From Lactobacillus sp. ESL0791 (GTDB lineage: Bacteria > Bacillota > Bacilli > Lactobacillales > Lactobacillaceae), in the NCBI RefSeq assembly GCF_029433255.1, contig NZ_JAQTHU010000001.1, positions 1,178,001-1,242,000 of the forward strand: 64,000 bases of DNA. The letters are read 5' to 3'. Of this stretch, positions 9,121 to 17,352 are shown piece by piece. A program made the translations under genes and the position numbers. The notes beneath the pieces are model-generated. The model saw nothing but the letters and a program-made list of their open reading frames with translations, made no database searches and was not told the DNA's origin. The number at the start of each line of letters is the position of its first letter. The first letter of the stretch is position 1.

Positions 9121-9957
9121 ATGAAACAGATTGGTGATACCTTGAGGGCATTGCGTACCTCTAAGCACGTTACACAAAAACAGTTAGCAGAAGGTATTCT
9201 AGACAGAAGCGATCTTTCTAAAATTGAACGTAATTTGATTGAGCCATCCTATACTAGTTTAAACTTACTCATTTCTCGTCTAGGAATTACTGGCGATGAA
9301 TTTGAGTACATTTGCAATGACTATTCTTGGTCACCCAAGCTTAAGCTAATGTATGATTTCTTTAAACTAGACTACACCACTGAACAGGAAAAAATTGTCG
9401 ACTTTCTGAAGCGCTGCGCGGCTTTTGATAATGACGATGATATCAAAAAGATCTCACTGGTTTTACAGGCCTTACAAGTATTTGAAGAAAAAGACGGTTA
9501 TTTAAAAGCGCGCAAACTTGCGAAACCAGTTTGGTTTGATTATTTAGCTAAAACTTCAACTTGGACAATATCAGATTTATGCATTTTAAACATGATTTTC
9601 TTTGTTTTAGATGATGAAACCATTGCGGTTATCATCCCTGAAGCTGTCAAAACGATTGAAAATAAGTATCCTTTCCTGCAAAAATTAAGATTGAGTTTTA
9701 TCATTAATAAAGGCTATTTACAGATGAAACAACACGATTTTAGTGCTGCAACTGCAACGTTTAGAAATTCATTAGACCAAATAAAAAAGACAAAAAATTT
9801 TGCTGAATTACTTCTTGTTAAAGGACGAATTGCACTTTGTAAAAAGGATAAAGTTGGTGCATTAAAGTATTCAGATCTACTTATTGATATTGAAGCTCAA
9901 GCTACAGCCCGAGCTTTACAAGCCGAAATTCGAGAATTTAATTGTTTATTTAACTAG
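9121..9957 (+). CDS. Rgg-like transcriptional regulator 1
   Basis: A 278-residue protein with an N-terminal XRE helix-turn-helix (residues about 5-60: QKQLAEGILDRSDLSKIE) and a long helical C-terminal region of the kind that binds peptide pheromones in Rgg/PlcR-like regulators. WFDYL near residue 140 and the C-terminal EIREFNCLF recur in the two following genes. It is the first of three tandem paralogues. The 17 bases AAAAAGGAGTAATTATG around its start are repeated exactly at the second gene, supporting tandem duplication. It faces a divergent ABC operon across two dyads and probably controls it. Target and inducer are unknown. Confidence 0.85.
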   Translation: MKQIGDTLRALRTSKHVTQKQLAEGILDRSDLSKIERNLIEPSYTSLNLLISRLGITGDEFEYICNDYSWSPKLKLMYDFFKLDYTTEQEKIVDFLKRCAAFDNDDDIKKISLVLQALQVFEEKDGYLKARKLAKPVWFDYLAKTSTWTISDLCILNMIFFVLDDETIAVIIPEAVKTIENKYPFLQKLRLSFIINKGYLQMKQHDFSAATATFRNSLDQIKKTKNFAELLLVKGRIALCKKDKVGALKYSDLLIDIEAQATARALQAEIREFNCLFN

Positions 9958-9985
9958 GATATCTTTGACATAAAAAGGAGTAATT

Positions 9986-10819
9986 ATGCCTGAATTTGGA
10001 GAAACGATTAAAAAACTTAGGTTAGACAGAGCCATCAGTCAAGAAAATTTGACTGGGGATTTATTTGACCGCAGCATGCTTTCCAAGATAGAGAGTGGCA
10101 AGTCTTTTCCGTCACGTGCAGATGCCAGTGTTTTAATTCATCGCTTAGGTGCTAGTCTTGAAGAATTTGAATATATCGAGCGTGGTTACTTGCCAACCCC
10201 CAAGAGTAAAATCTTATATCAGCTTTTCAATATCAACTATAGTGTTGAAACTGAAAAAATAAAAAGCATTTTAAATGAGTGCCTCAAAATTGACAAAGAT
10301 GATGATATCAAGCGCATAATCCTCGTCTTACGCGCACAACTTTTACTTAATGAGCAGAATGGCTTTGCGAAAGCAAAAAGAATTGTTCAACCCATCTGGT
10401 TTGATTATTTAAGTAATATTAAAATTCCAACAATCACTGACATTTACCTTTTGAACTTTATTGCTTATGCATTTGATGATGAAACTAACAAAGCTATTAT
10501 TGCCAAAATTATTTTTACGATCGACAGTTACTACCCTTTTTTGCAGTCGCTAAAATGCAGCTCGTTAATCAATAAAGCAAGCCTGCAATTAGATAAACAT
10601 AATTTCACGGATGCTAAAGCAACTTTGTTAACGGCTCAGACTCTTGCCGAAAATCTTGCGCAATACCACAAAGTGCTGCTGTGCAAGTCAGAAATTGCGC
10701 TCTGTGATAAAGATAAGAAGGCAGCCGTCTATTACGCAGACTTACTAGAAAAAATAGGCGCTAAGGAAATTGCGCTAAAGTTACAAGCCGAAATTCGAGA
10801 ATTTAATTATCTCTTTTAA
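9986..10819 (+). CDS. Rgg-like transcriptional regulator 2
   Basis: A 277-residue paralogue of the preceding gene with the same layout: XRE helix-turn-helix (QENLTGDLFDRSMLSKIE), a helical C-terminal domain, WFDYL in mid-protein and the ending AEIREFNYLF. Only 28 bases separate it from gene 1 and the ribosome-site region is identical, so it is probably co-transcribed and arose by tandem duplication. No pheromone-like short gene is evident next to it. Confidence 0.85.
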   Translation: MPEFGETIKKLRLDRAISQENLTGDLFDRSMLSKIESGKSFPSRADASVLIHRLGASLEEFEYIERGYLPTPKSKILYQLFNINYSVETEKIKSILNECLKIDKDDDIKRIILVLRAQLLLNEQNGFAKAKRIVQPIWFDYLSNIKIPTITDIYLLNFIAYAFDDETNKAIIAKIIFTIDSYYPFLQSLKCSSLINKASLQLDKHNFTDAKATLLTAQTLAENLAQYHKVLLCKSEIALCDKDKKAAVYYADLLEKIGAKEIALKLQAEIREFNYLF

Positions 10820-10843
10820 ACTGAAATCTTCTCTTTTTGCAAA

Positions 10844-10873
10844 TTGTGATGTACAAAGTAAAAGGATTATAAT
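10844..10873 (+). promoter_or_regulatory. Promoter of the third Rgg-like gene
   Basis: TTGTGA (10844-10849), an 18-base spacer and a perfect TATAAT (10868-10873). The -35 box overlaps TTGCAAATTGTGA, which shares the TGCAAATT core of the two dyads upstream of gene 1 but is not a clean inverted repeat. It implies the third gene can be expressed separately. Confidence 0.5.
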
Positions 10874-10908
10874 ACAAATATTATCGCTGTAAAAAGAAGG
10901 AAAATATC

Positions 10909-11745
10909 ATGTTAGAATTCGGTGAAGCTATTCATTTGCTTCGGACATCCCACAAAATAACTCAGGCAAGCCTATCCAAGGGAATTCTTGATCGCAGCAG
11001 TCTATCCAAAATTGAGCACGGTAAGCTTTACGTTTCTCATGAAAATGCCGTCAAACTGATTGCTCGCCTTGGTGTCACTGAAGAAGAATTTGAATATTTC
11101 AGAAGCAATTATTCGGCTAATAGAAAGCAGCAACTGCTTATACGCTTTTTCACCCTTGTAGACACAACGGAAAAAGCTAAGATTGACGCTTTAATCAACG
11201 ATTGTTTAGCTGAACAAAACGATCAGGACATTGGGCGAATTGCTATTATTTTGCAAGCTTTGCAATTATTGGGACAACCACATGGCTTTTCCAGAGCTTG
11301 TGAACTAGTTCAACCAATTTGGTTTGATTATCTTGCTCAAGTTAAGGAGTTAACCGTTTTGGACACTTGTCTTCTAAGTGTCATTATTTTTGCCTTCGAT
11401 GAAAAGACAGTTACAGAGATCATTAATCGACTCCTTTGGACAATTGATAATCGTTTCCCTTTTCTAAAATCCTTAAAATGCAATTTGTTGACTAATCGCG
11501 GGTTTATGCAAATGACCCAAAACAAATTTGCCCAAGCTAAGGAAACGCTATTGCAGGCATTAACACTGGCTCAGGAAAATGCTAATAAAAAATTGATAAT
11601 CAAAACACGCCTGGAAATTTGCTCAAAGAAAAAAGAAAAGGCTTTCCATTATGCTAACTTAATGGAAGAAATCGGGACAAAAGAAAACGCTGCTGCCTTA
11701 AAGCGTGAAATTAACCAATTTGATTATTTATTTGCCAAGGATTAA
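10909..11745 (+). CDS. Rgg-like transcriptional regulator 3
   Basis: A 278-residue third paralogue: XRE helix-turn-helix (QASLSKGILDRSSLSKIE), a helical C-terminal domain, WFDYL in mid-protein, ending in EINQFDYLF plus three residues. It has its own promoter 89 bases or less after gene 2 and a different ribosome-site region, so it is the more diverged or older member. A shared terminator with the opposing ABC operon follows. Confidence 0.85.
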   Translation: MLEFGEAIHLLRTSHKITQASLSKGILDRSSLSKIEHGKLYVSHENAVKLIARLGVTEEEFEYFRSNYSANRKQQLLIRFFTLVDTTEKAKIDALINDCLAEQNDQDIGRIAIILQALQLLGQPHGFSRACELVQPIWFDYLAQVKELTVLDTCLLSVIIFAFDEKTVTEIINRLLWTIDNRFPFLKSLKCNLLTNRGFMQMTQNKFAQAKETLLQALTLAQENANKKLIIKTRLEICSKKKEKAFHYANLMEEIGTKENAAALKREINQFDYLFAKD

Positions 11746-11751
11746 GCAACG

Positions 11752-11789
11752 AAAAAACGGGATCAAACAAAAAAATGATCTCGTTTTTT
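11752..11789. terminator. Bidirectional terminator between convergent units
   Basis: AAAAAACGGGATCA (11752-11765) pairs with TGATCTCGTTTTTT (11776-11789), with one G-T pair. A-runs and T-runs flank both sides. It ends the third regulator on the plus strand and the ABC operon on the minus strand. Confidence 0.85.
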
Positions 11790-11795
11790 AGTACC

Positions 11796-12566
11796 CTAGA
11801 ACTTTCTCTTTCTGAAAACCGTGTAACCTAAAATAAAAAAGATTAGTAGATAAGCCATCGTTCCCATGATAAGTTCGGGATTAAGCAATTTAGTGGTTGC
11901 ATGATACGTTATAAAATTATAGTACTGCCGCGTTAGATTGAACATGTTAAACGGATTCCACCTCATGAGCTTCACATTTGCAAATTTTGTGAAAGTCAGC
12001 AATTCATCAGAAATGGATTGCCCCATAAAAATAACCAAAAGGCTGACGGTGATCACAATGGCATTACTCCTGCTTAGGCATGAGAGCAGGAAGACTAAAC
12101 TGATAAGCAGCATAGTAGTCATCAGATCAACCAGCATCGTCTTCAGCATGTTCTCCCACAGTGGCTGCTGGTATTGGTAGATTATTGTCCATGAATAGCG
12201 GCTTCCTAATAAAATTGGTTTTAATATTAGCGTAAACATGATAGCAAGAAAATGTAATAAAAGATCATAGGCAAAAATCACAACAAATTTTGCCAAGTAA
12301 ACCTTAATTTTGCTGTTAGCCTTATAAAGCAAGGTTAAAATTGCGTTATTTTGAAATTCCATTGAAAAAGTGGTCGAACCAACTACTACCAAAATGAACA
12401 TGATCCAGTCAGGAGCATCAAAGCAGGTCATCATCAGCAACTTTCCTTCAGCGATCCCAAAAGCAAAAGCTGCCATAAGCATTAATGCAAGGAGAAATAG
12501 AGGTGCAATCCAGGTACTTTTTTTATGTGTTAATTTATAAAATTCTTGCTTGATGCTGAATATCAT
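11796..12566 (-). CDS. ABC-2 type permease, second of the operon
   Basis: A 256-residue membrane protein with about six transmembrane segments, ending in a basic tail (VFRKRKF). It shares with the next upstream gene the stretch SxxFxMEFQNNAILTLLYK / SAFFAMEYSNQTILMLLYK and the block KIKVYLAKFxVIF, so the two are paralogues and probably form a heterodimeric channel with the ATPase at 13320-14192. This is the layout of bacitracin- or lantibiotic-type export and immunity systems (BcrB/MutE-G-like). The substrate is not known. Confidence 0.8.
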   Translation of the reverse strand: MIFSIKQEFYKLTHKKSTWIAPLFLLALMLMAAFAFGIAEGKLLMMTCFDAPDWIMFILVVVGSTTFSMEFQNNAILTLLYKANSKIKVYLAKFVVIFAYDLLLHFLAIMFTLILKPILLGSRYSWTIIYQYQQPLWENMLKTMLVDLMTTMLLISLVFLLSCLSRSNAIVITVSLLVIFMGQSISDELLTFTKFANVKLMRWNPFNMFNLTRQYYNFITYHATTKLLNPELIMGTMAYLLIFFILGYTVFRKRKF

Positions 12567-12582
12567 CTTCGTGTCTTCTTTC

Positions 12583-13317
12583 TTATATTCTGCGTTTTTT
12601 AAATAGCCAGTAACCTAAAACCGCAAATAATAAACCGTAACCTAGTGTACCTAAAACCAGTTGCAGATTAGTTAAATGGGAAATCTGCATGTAAGAAGCC
12701 TTGGTTAACTGCTGCGAAATAAAAATCATGTTGAGCGGATTCCACTTTAAAAGATTAACGAAGCTAGGAAAAGACTTCATCAGATTAGTTGCTAAGGGGC
12801 CACCAAAAAATCCTAGAGCGAGACCGACACAAATCACAACCGCATTGTTTCTTACCAGCATGATCAGCATAAACGATAAGCCCACAATGAAAACAGCATA
12901 AACGACTTCGCCCATCATATTGAATAGCAAGTCTGTTACCCACGTTTTGTTGTGAATATCACCAGCAAGCAAAAATTTTAATAAAACTGTATTTAAAATT
13001 GCCACCAGCGTCAACAACAAACCATAAATGAAGATAACCAAAAATTTGGCAAGATAGATCTTTAACTTGCCCGCATTTTTATACAGCAGCATGAGTATCG
13101 TCTGGTTGCTGTACTCCATTGCAAAGAAGGCTGAACCAACTGCAATTAAAATAATCAGGATCCATTCAACTGCGCCAAAACCTAGGCTTAAAGTATCAGC
13201 GTCAATCTTAGATGTAATTGCGTTGTAAACCATTGTTAATAGCAAGGCCAATAAACCATAATAAGGAACTTTTTGGTGCAAAAATTTATAAACTTCTACT
13301 TGGAAACTGCTAGTCAT
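12583..13317 (-). CDS. ABC-2 type permease, first of the operon
   Basis: A 244-residue paralogue of the downstream permease, with six predicted transmembrane segments and the same loop before KLKIYLAKFLVIF. The start at 13317 lies 2 bases after the ATPase stop, so translation is probably coupled. It ends in LFKKRRI. Family and context point to a lantibiotic/bacitracin-type transporter; export substrate unknown. Confidence 0.8.
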   Translation of the reverse strand: MTSSFQVEVYKFLHQKVPYYGLLALLLTMVYNAITSKIDADTLSLGFGAVEWILIILIAVGSAFFAMEYSNQTILMLLYKNAGKLKIYLAKFLVIFIYGLLLTLVAILNTVLLKFLLAGDIHNKTWVTDLLFNMMGEVVYAVFIVGLSFMLIMLVRNNAVVICVGLALGFFGGPLATNLMKSFPSFVNLLKWNPLNMIFISQQLTKASYMQISHLTNLQLVLGTLGYGLLFAVLGYWLFKKRRI

Positions 13318-13319
13318 TA

Positions 13320-14192
13320 TTATGACCTCTGCTTTGCTAGAATATCAACAACTATTTGTTCAAAATCTGCCGTTGCGGGATGCATTTCTGTTAAATGAAT
13401 GTGGTTTTTGAGGAGTAGATCTTGGATCGAATAAACATCTTGCCGCTTAACGACTAAATAAGCGTCTTGACTGACAAATTCAATCTTATTGTCTGCCAAT
13501 AGTTTTCCCGCGGACAAATTATTCTCCGTGCCTAACTGGTATTTTTGCTGCCTAAGCCGGTTAAATTCAGCTACTTCTTGATCAATGATAATCTTGCCAC
13601 TATTGATTAAAATGGCCTTGGTCATCACTTTTTGCAATTCACTGAGAATATGGCTGGAAATTAAAAAAGCGGTACCAGCTTCGGCATAATGTTTAATCAG
13701 CTGCCGGACTCGGATCGTTGCGGTAACGTCCAAGCCGTTCATCGGTTCATCAAGAATAATTAATTGGGGCTTATTTAAAAATGCAATCGCAATGCCCAAT
13801 TTCTGTTTCATCCCCAGAGAATACCCTGCTACCTTTTTATCAATGTAGTCAGACATTTCTAGAACCGCAATCAGATTATTCATATCTACCTTATCTTTAC
13901 TGTACAGAATCAAATTTTGCCTGCCCGTTAAAAAAGGATAGATTGCGGGATGTTCAATTAGCGCTCCAGTTTTGGTTAAGGCTTGATGGTTATTGGCGGT
14001 AACCTCTACCCCATTGATTTTGATGGTGCCGGTAAATTTTGTCAGGCCAAGAATCGTTTTCATCGTAGTCGTCTTGCCCGCGCCGTTGGGACCAATCAAA
14101 CCGACGATTTCGCCAGCCTTAATCTGAAAATTAATACCTTGAATAATTTTTTTATGACCAATAAAGACATTGAGATTCTGAACTTTCAACAT
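13320..14192 (-). CDS. ABC transporter ATP-binding protein (BcrA/MutF-like)
   Basis: A 290-residue ATPase: Walker A GPNGAGKT (34-41), signature YSLGMKQKLG (124-133), Walker B LIILDEP (about 144-150) and a C-terminal extension of about 80 residues typical of the bacitracin/lantibiotic immunity type. It energises the two permeases that follow. It is second in the operon, 19 bases after the small regulator. Confidence 0.9.
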   Translation of the reverse strand: MLKVQNLNVFIGHKKIIQGINFQIKAGEIVGLIGPNGAGKTTTMKTILGLTKFTGTIKINGVEVTANNHQALTKTGALIEHPAIYPFLTGRQNLILYSKDKVDMNNLIAVLEMSDYIDKKVAGYSLGMKQKLGIAIAFLNKPQLIILDEPMNGLDVTATIRVRQLIKHYAEAGTAFLISSHILSELQKVMTKAILINSGKIIIDQEVAEFNRLRQQKYQLGTENNLSAGKLLADNKIEFVSQDAYLVVKRQDVYSIQDLLLKNHIHLTEMHPATADFEQIVVDILAKQRS

Positions 14193-14211
14193 GAATTTTA
14201 TCTCCTAATTA

Positions 14212-14595
14212 TTAATGCGAACCAAGAGAAAGCGCAATAAAAAAGCCGAGAACGAAGATAACAAACAAAAAAATTAACGTCAGCCACCAAAAATGGCCCA
14301 AAAAATCCCAAAAGTTCATCGTGCCGTAGCGGCGGACATATTTATTCTTTTGCGGATCAAAAACGAATTGGCTGCTGTCTATTTTCGGATCATTTTTAAG
14401 GCCTAATACTAAATCGTCTAAGCTAACGTTAAAAATTCCTGCTAGCTTAACAACATTATCTAAATCCGGTGTTGAATCCCCCGCTTCCCATTTGGAAATC
14501 GCCTGCCTGCTGATTGATAATTTAGCTGCCAGATCGTCTTGCGATAAGGAATTTTTTTTGCGGTAAGTTTTTAATTGTTCTGCGAATTTGATCAT
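14212..14595 (-). CDS. XRE-family regulator with C-terminal membrane anchor
   Basis: A 127-residue protein. Residues 5-65 are an XRE helix-turn-helix (SQDDLAAKLSISRQAISKWE). Residues about 96-123 form one strong transmembrane helix (FWWLTLIFLFVIFVLGFF), so the repressor is probably tethered to the membrane. It is the first gene of the ABC operon 11796-14595, which suggests autogenous control in response to membrane stress or the transported compound. The promoter lies in 14596-14782, where no clear consensus was found. Confidence 0.82.
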   Translation of the reverse strand: MIKFAEQLKTYRKKNSLSQDDLAAKLSISRQAISKWEAGDSTPDLDNVVKLAGIFNVSLDDLVLGLKNDPKIDSSQFVFDPQKNKYVRRYGTMNFWDFLGHFWWLTLIFLFVIFVLGFFIALSLGSH

Positions 14596-14782
14596 AATTT
14601 TTCCTCCTAGAATTATTCTTCTTTCAGTTTGTCATATTAAGATAGATAAGCAAGCAACTTTTTAACAACAATTGGTAAAACGCAACTAACTTTTACGCAA
14701 CCAGGCGTTACAAAAACCAGTTAAATGTCTTTAATATCAAGGCTTTAGCCGGTTACATCTGTGGTAGCGCAATTTCTTATTC

Positions 14783-14814
14783 AAAAAAGCAACCCAGTCT
14801 TTCAACTGGATTGC
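14783..14814 (-). terminator. Terminator of the MazG-like gene
   Basis: On the minus strand GGCAATCCAGT and ACTGGGTTGC form a hairpin (one mismatch), followed by a run of six T (complement of 14783-14788). It ends the unit coming from 15131. The rest of the gap 14596-14782 shows no gene. Confidence 0.8.
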
Positions 14815-14825
14815 CTTATCACTAT

Positions 14826-15131
14826 TTATTCTTCTTTTATTTCCTTATGTCCGTTTTTATCATAGACCCGCTTGTCGTTAATCTTAATTTTTTCGACGAT
14901 ATCTTCTCCTAAATCGCTATGCAGCATTTCCGCAATTCCTAGTAAAAAAATCCCAACATCTGCAAGTTCTTCATCGATATTGTCATGGTCTTTTTTCAGC
15001 CAACCTTCAAACAGTTCATTTACTTCACCATACAGTAGCAAAAGTTCAAATTTAATATCCGTAGTGTTAAAACCATGCTTTAGCTTATTGGCAATAACTT
15101 GTTTCTGCAATTCTTTGGTATCAATAATCAA
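14826..15131 (-). CDS. MazG-like nucleotide pyrophosphohydrolase
   Basis: A 101-residue all-alpha NTP pyrophosphatase-like protein. The metal-binding signature is visible as YGEVNELFEGW around residue 31 and EELADVGIFLLG around residue 55. Members hydrolyse (d)NTPs or modified nucleotides to monophosphates; the substrate cannot be predicted. The start is TTG at 15131, with AGAGG about 8 bases upstream. It is downstream of a HAD phosphatase gene on the same strand. Confidence 0.75.
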   Translation of the reverse strand: MIIDTKELQKQVIANKLKHGFNTTDIKFELLLLYGEVNELFEGWLKKDHDNIDEELADVGIFLLGIAEMLHSDLGEDIVEKIKINDKRVYDKNGHKEIKEE

Positions 15132-15164
15132 TTTTTAACCTCTTGTTTAAGACTTTAAATAATT

Positions 15165-15953
15165 TTAGTTATTGAGCAGCCGCCAAATTTCTTTTTGCAC
15201 CGCACCATCATTGCTTGAACCGATGATCCGATCGGCAGCAACTTTGGCACTCGGCATCGCCGTTCCTGTCGCGTAGCCGATGCCCGCATATTTGAGCATC
15301 CCCACATCGTTGCCGCTGTCGCCAAAGGCAATCATTTCACGCGGATTAATCCGCAATTTTTTGCTCAAGTACTGTAATCCCACGGCTTTATTCATGCCCT
15401 TAGTCGACATGTCGATTGAAGTTGTAGACCCTGAAACAAAACCAAGTTCAGGATAATCCTGCTTTAAAGTTGCAAGCAGATCTGGCAATTTATCTTTTGG
15501 TAAATCAAAAGTCACTTTAAAAATCTGATCATCAAGCTGATCAAAGCTTTTCACAACCGTAATTTTCGAAAAAAATTTTTTAAGCCAATGTGCATAAGCA
15601 GGCCCATCAGCTTCCCGCACGTAAGCACTAACCAGACCACCTGTAACAACGTTGTAAGGATATTTATTCGTGATCTTAATTAGTGTCGCTAAATCTTTAT
15701 CAGAAAGGCTTTCAGTATGAATGACCTCTCTGCCCTTAGCCACAAGTGCGCCGTTTTCAGCAATAAAATAAATTTTGTCAGCAACTTGCGGAAAACGCGA
15801 CAACAAATTTGCGTATTGATTACCGCTGGCAACAACAAACTTAATTCCCCGTTCCTGCATTATTTTAAATTCCCGCATGAAAAGCTCTTGATCATAGGTT
15901 TTTTTATCCGTTAACCACGTTCCATCCATGTCTGTAGCAATTAGCTTTAGCAT
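15165..15953 (-). CDS. Cof-type HAD phosphatase
   Basis: A 262-residue HAD-superfamily hydrolase of the Cof/YidA type: motif I DMDGTWLTD (8-16), a cap domain of subtype IIB and motif IV GDSGNDVGML (about 211). Such enzymes dephosphorylate sugar phosphates or flavin nucleotides; the substrate is unknown. AGAGGA precedes the ATG, and the gene starts 4 bases after rsmF, so the two are co-transcribed. A Trp follows the DMDGT motif where Leu is commoner; this is not known to matter. Confidence 0.88.
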   Translation of the reverse strand: MLKLIATDMDGTWLTDKKTYDQELFMREFKIMQERGIKFVVASGNQYANLLSRFPQVADKIYFIAENGALVAKGREVIHTESLSDKDLATLIKITNKYPYNVVTGGLVSAYVREADGPAYAHWLKKFFSKITVVKSFDQLDDQIFKVTFDLPKDKLPDLLATLKQDYPELGFVSGSTTSIDMSTKGMNKAVGLQYLSKKLRINPREMIAFGDSGNDVGMLKYAGIGYATGTAMPSAKVAADRIIGSSNDGAVQKEIWRLLNN

Positions 15954-15957
15954 CTAT

Positions 15958-17352
15958 TTATCCTCTTTTCAATGTCCTTAACCCTTTAGGGTAAAAATTC
16001 TTTAAAGTTCTGCCATTAACTATTTTACCAAAACTAAAAGTAAAATTGTGGTAGCTGACCAAGACGAACCCCGTCAAGTGACTTGTGACCGCAATAGTTT
16101 CACCATGTAAAAAAGCGCGATATTCCGTATTAGCGGCCAAATCAATTTTGTATTCCTGCTTTTCCTGACTTAAAACCATGGCCAGTTGGTGGCTGGGTAC
16201 GAACCGTTTTGTTTTTAGTTGTCCCAATTCCACACCGTTGTTTAAAATTTTTAGTCCCACAAGCTGAGCACCGGTGACTGCCGGAATAAAAACATGCCCG
16301 GCACGCACTAGCGCATGTTGCCGCCAATTTTTTAGCGAATCTGGCAGAACAAACTGATCCAAAACCGCTGCCAGCATGATTTGCTCATCCTTGGTTAATT
16401 TGGTTGCCTGCTCTTTCTGTCTTTTTTTAACTTTTTTAGATGAAATTTCTTGTGCTGCAACTGGTAGCTGCAGCTTGGCAACGAATTGCCCCTCGCCCAA
16501 ATTATCCTGCGGCCAAAATCGCAATGACTTCTTTACTTCTTGGAAATTATCGGCCCACTCTGGCCGACCGGGACGAGCCTGCACCGCATACTTTTCGGCA
16601 ATCGGCAAGACCTTCATTCCCAATGTTTTTACCAACCAAGCAACAATTTCTTCATCTTCTTCCGGTGCATATGTGCAGGTGGAATAGATCAGGCTGCCGC
16701 CTGGCCGCAGCATTTTAACCGCCTGCAGCAAAATTTCTTTTTGCCGCTTCTGGCAGGTTAAAACATAGTCTGGGGACCAATAATCGATTGCTTCTGGATT
16801 TTTTCTGAACATGCCCTCGCCGCTGCATGGTGCATCAACCAGAATTAGGTCAAAAAAATGCGGAAAATGCTTGACCAAATCTTCCGGTTTTTCCGATGTG
16901 ATCAATGCATTGGTAATTCCCCAGCGTTCAATATTTTCCCGTAAAATTTTTGCCCGCGAATGCGAAATTTCATTAGCAACCAGCAGGCCCGAATTTTGTA
17001 GTTTTTCGCCTAGGGCAGTGCTTTTGCCCCCAGGTGCCGCACAAAGATCCAGTACCCGCTCTCCTGGCTGAACACCAACAATCTCTGCGGGAAACATTGC
17101 TGATGGGTCCTGCGAATAGACACTGCCGCTCACCCATTCAGGATCAAGGCCGGCGGCTTGTCCGTAATAAGCATTAGGAATGCCAGGAACCGGGTGACTC
17201 ACGTCATAACTTATCCGAGGTAAAAATTTCAGCGAATTAATTCTAAAGGCCCGTTTTTGCTGGCGACTCATTGCAGCAAACATTTTTTCTGCTTCTGTGT
17301 TTCCCAGCAATTGGCGATATTTATGTGTAAATTCATCTGGTAAATTAAGCAA
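15958..17352 (-). CDS. rsmF: rRNA cytosine-C5-methyltransferase, RsmF type
   Basis: A 464-residue NOL1/NOP2/Sun-family RNA methyltransferase. The SAM-binding motif DLCAAPGGKSTALG lies near residue 102. The two cysteines of the m5C mechanism are in VDAPCSGEGMF and YSTCTYAPEEDE. The C-terminal third fits the RsmF-specific domains. It probably methylates 16S or 23S rRNA; the exact position is not predictable here. The start is TTG at 17352 with AAGGAG 9 bases upstream. It overlaps the upstream membrane-protein gene by 8 bases. Confidence 0.9.
   Translation of the reverse strand: MLNLPDEFTHKYRQLLGNTEAEKMFAAMSRQQKRAFRINSLKFLPRISYDVSHPVPGIPNAYYGQAAGLDPEWVSGSVYSQDPSAMFPAEIVGVQPGERVLDLCAAPGGKSTALGEKLQNSGLLVANEISHSRAKILRENIERWGITNALITSEKPEDLVKHFPHFFDLILVDAPCSGEGMFRKNPEAIDYWSPDYVLTCQKRQKEILLQAVKMLRPGGSLIYSTCTYAPEEDEEIVAWLVKTLGMKVLPIAEKYAVQARPGRPEWADNFQEVKKSLRFWPQDNLGEGQFVAKLQLPVAAQEISSKKVKKRQKEQATKLTKDEQIMLAAVLDQFVLPDSLKNWRQHALVRAGHVFIPAVTGAQLVGLKILNNGVELGQLKTKRFVPSHQLAMVLSQEKQEYKIDLAANTEYRAFLHGETIAVTSHLTGFVLVSYHNFTFSFGKIVNGRTLKNFYPKGLRTLKRG

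Noticed and set aside
16142..17071. Several open frames opposite or within rsmF
   Set aside because: They are shadows of the rsmF coding sequence; the rsmF motifs fix the real frame.
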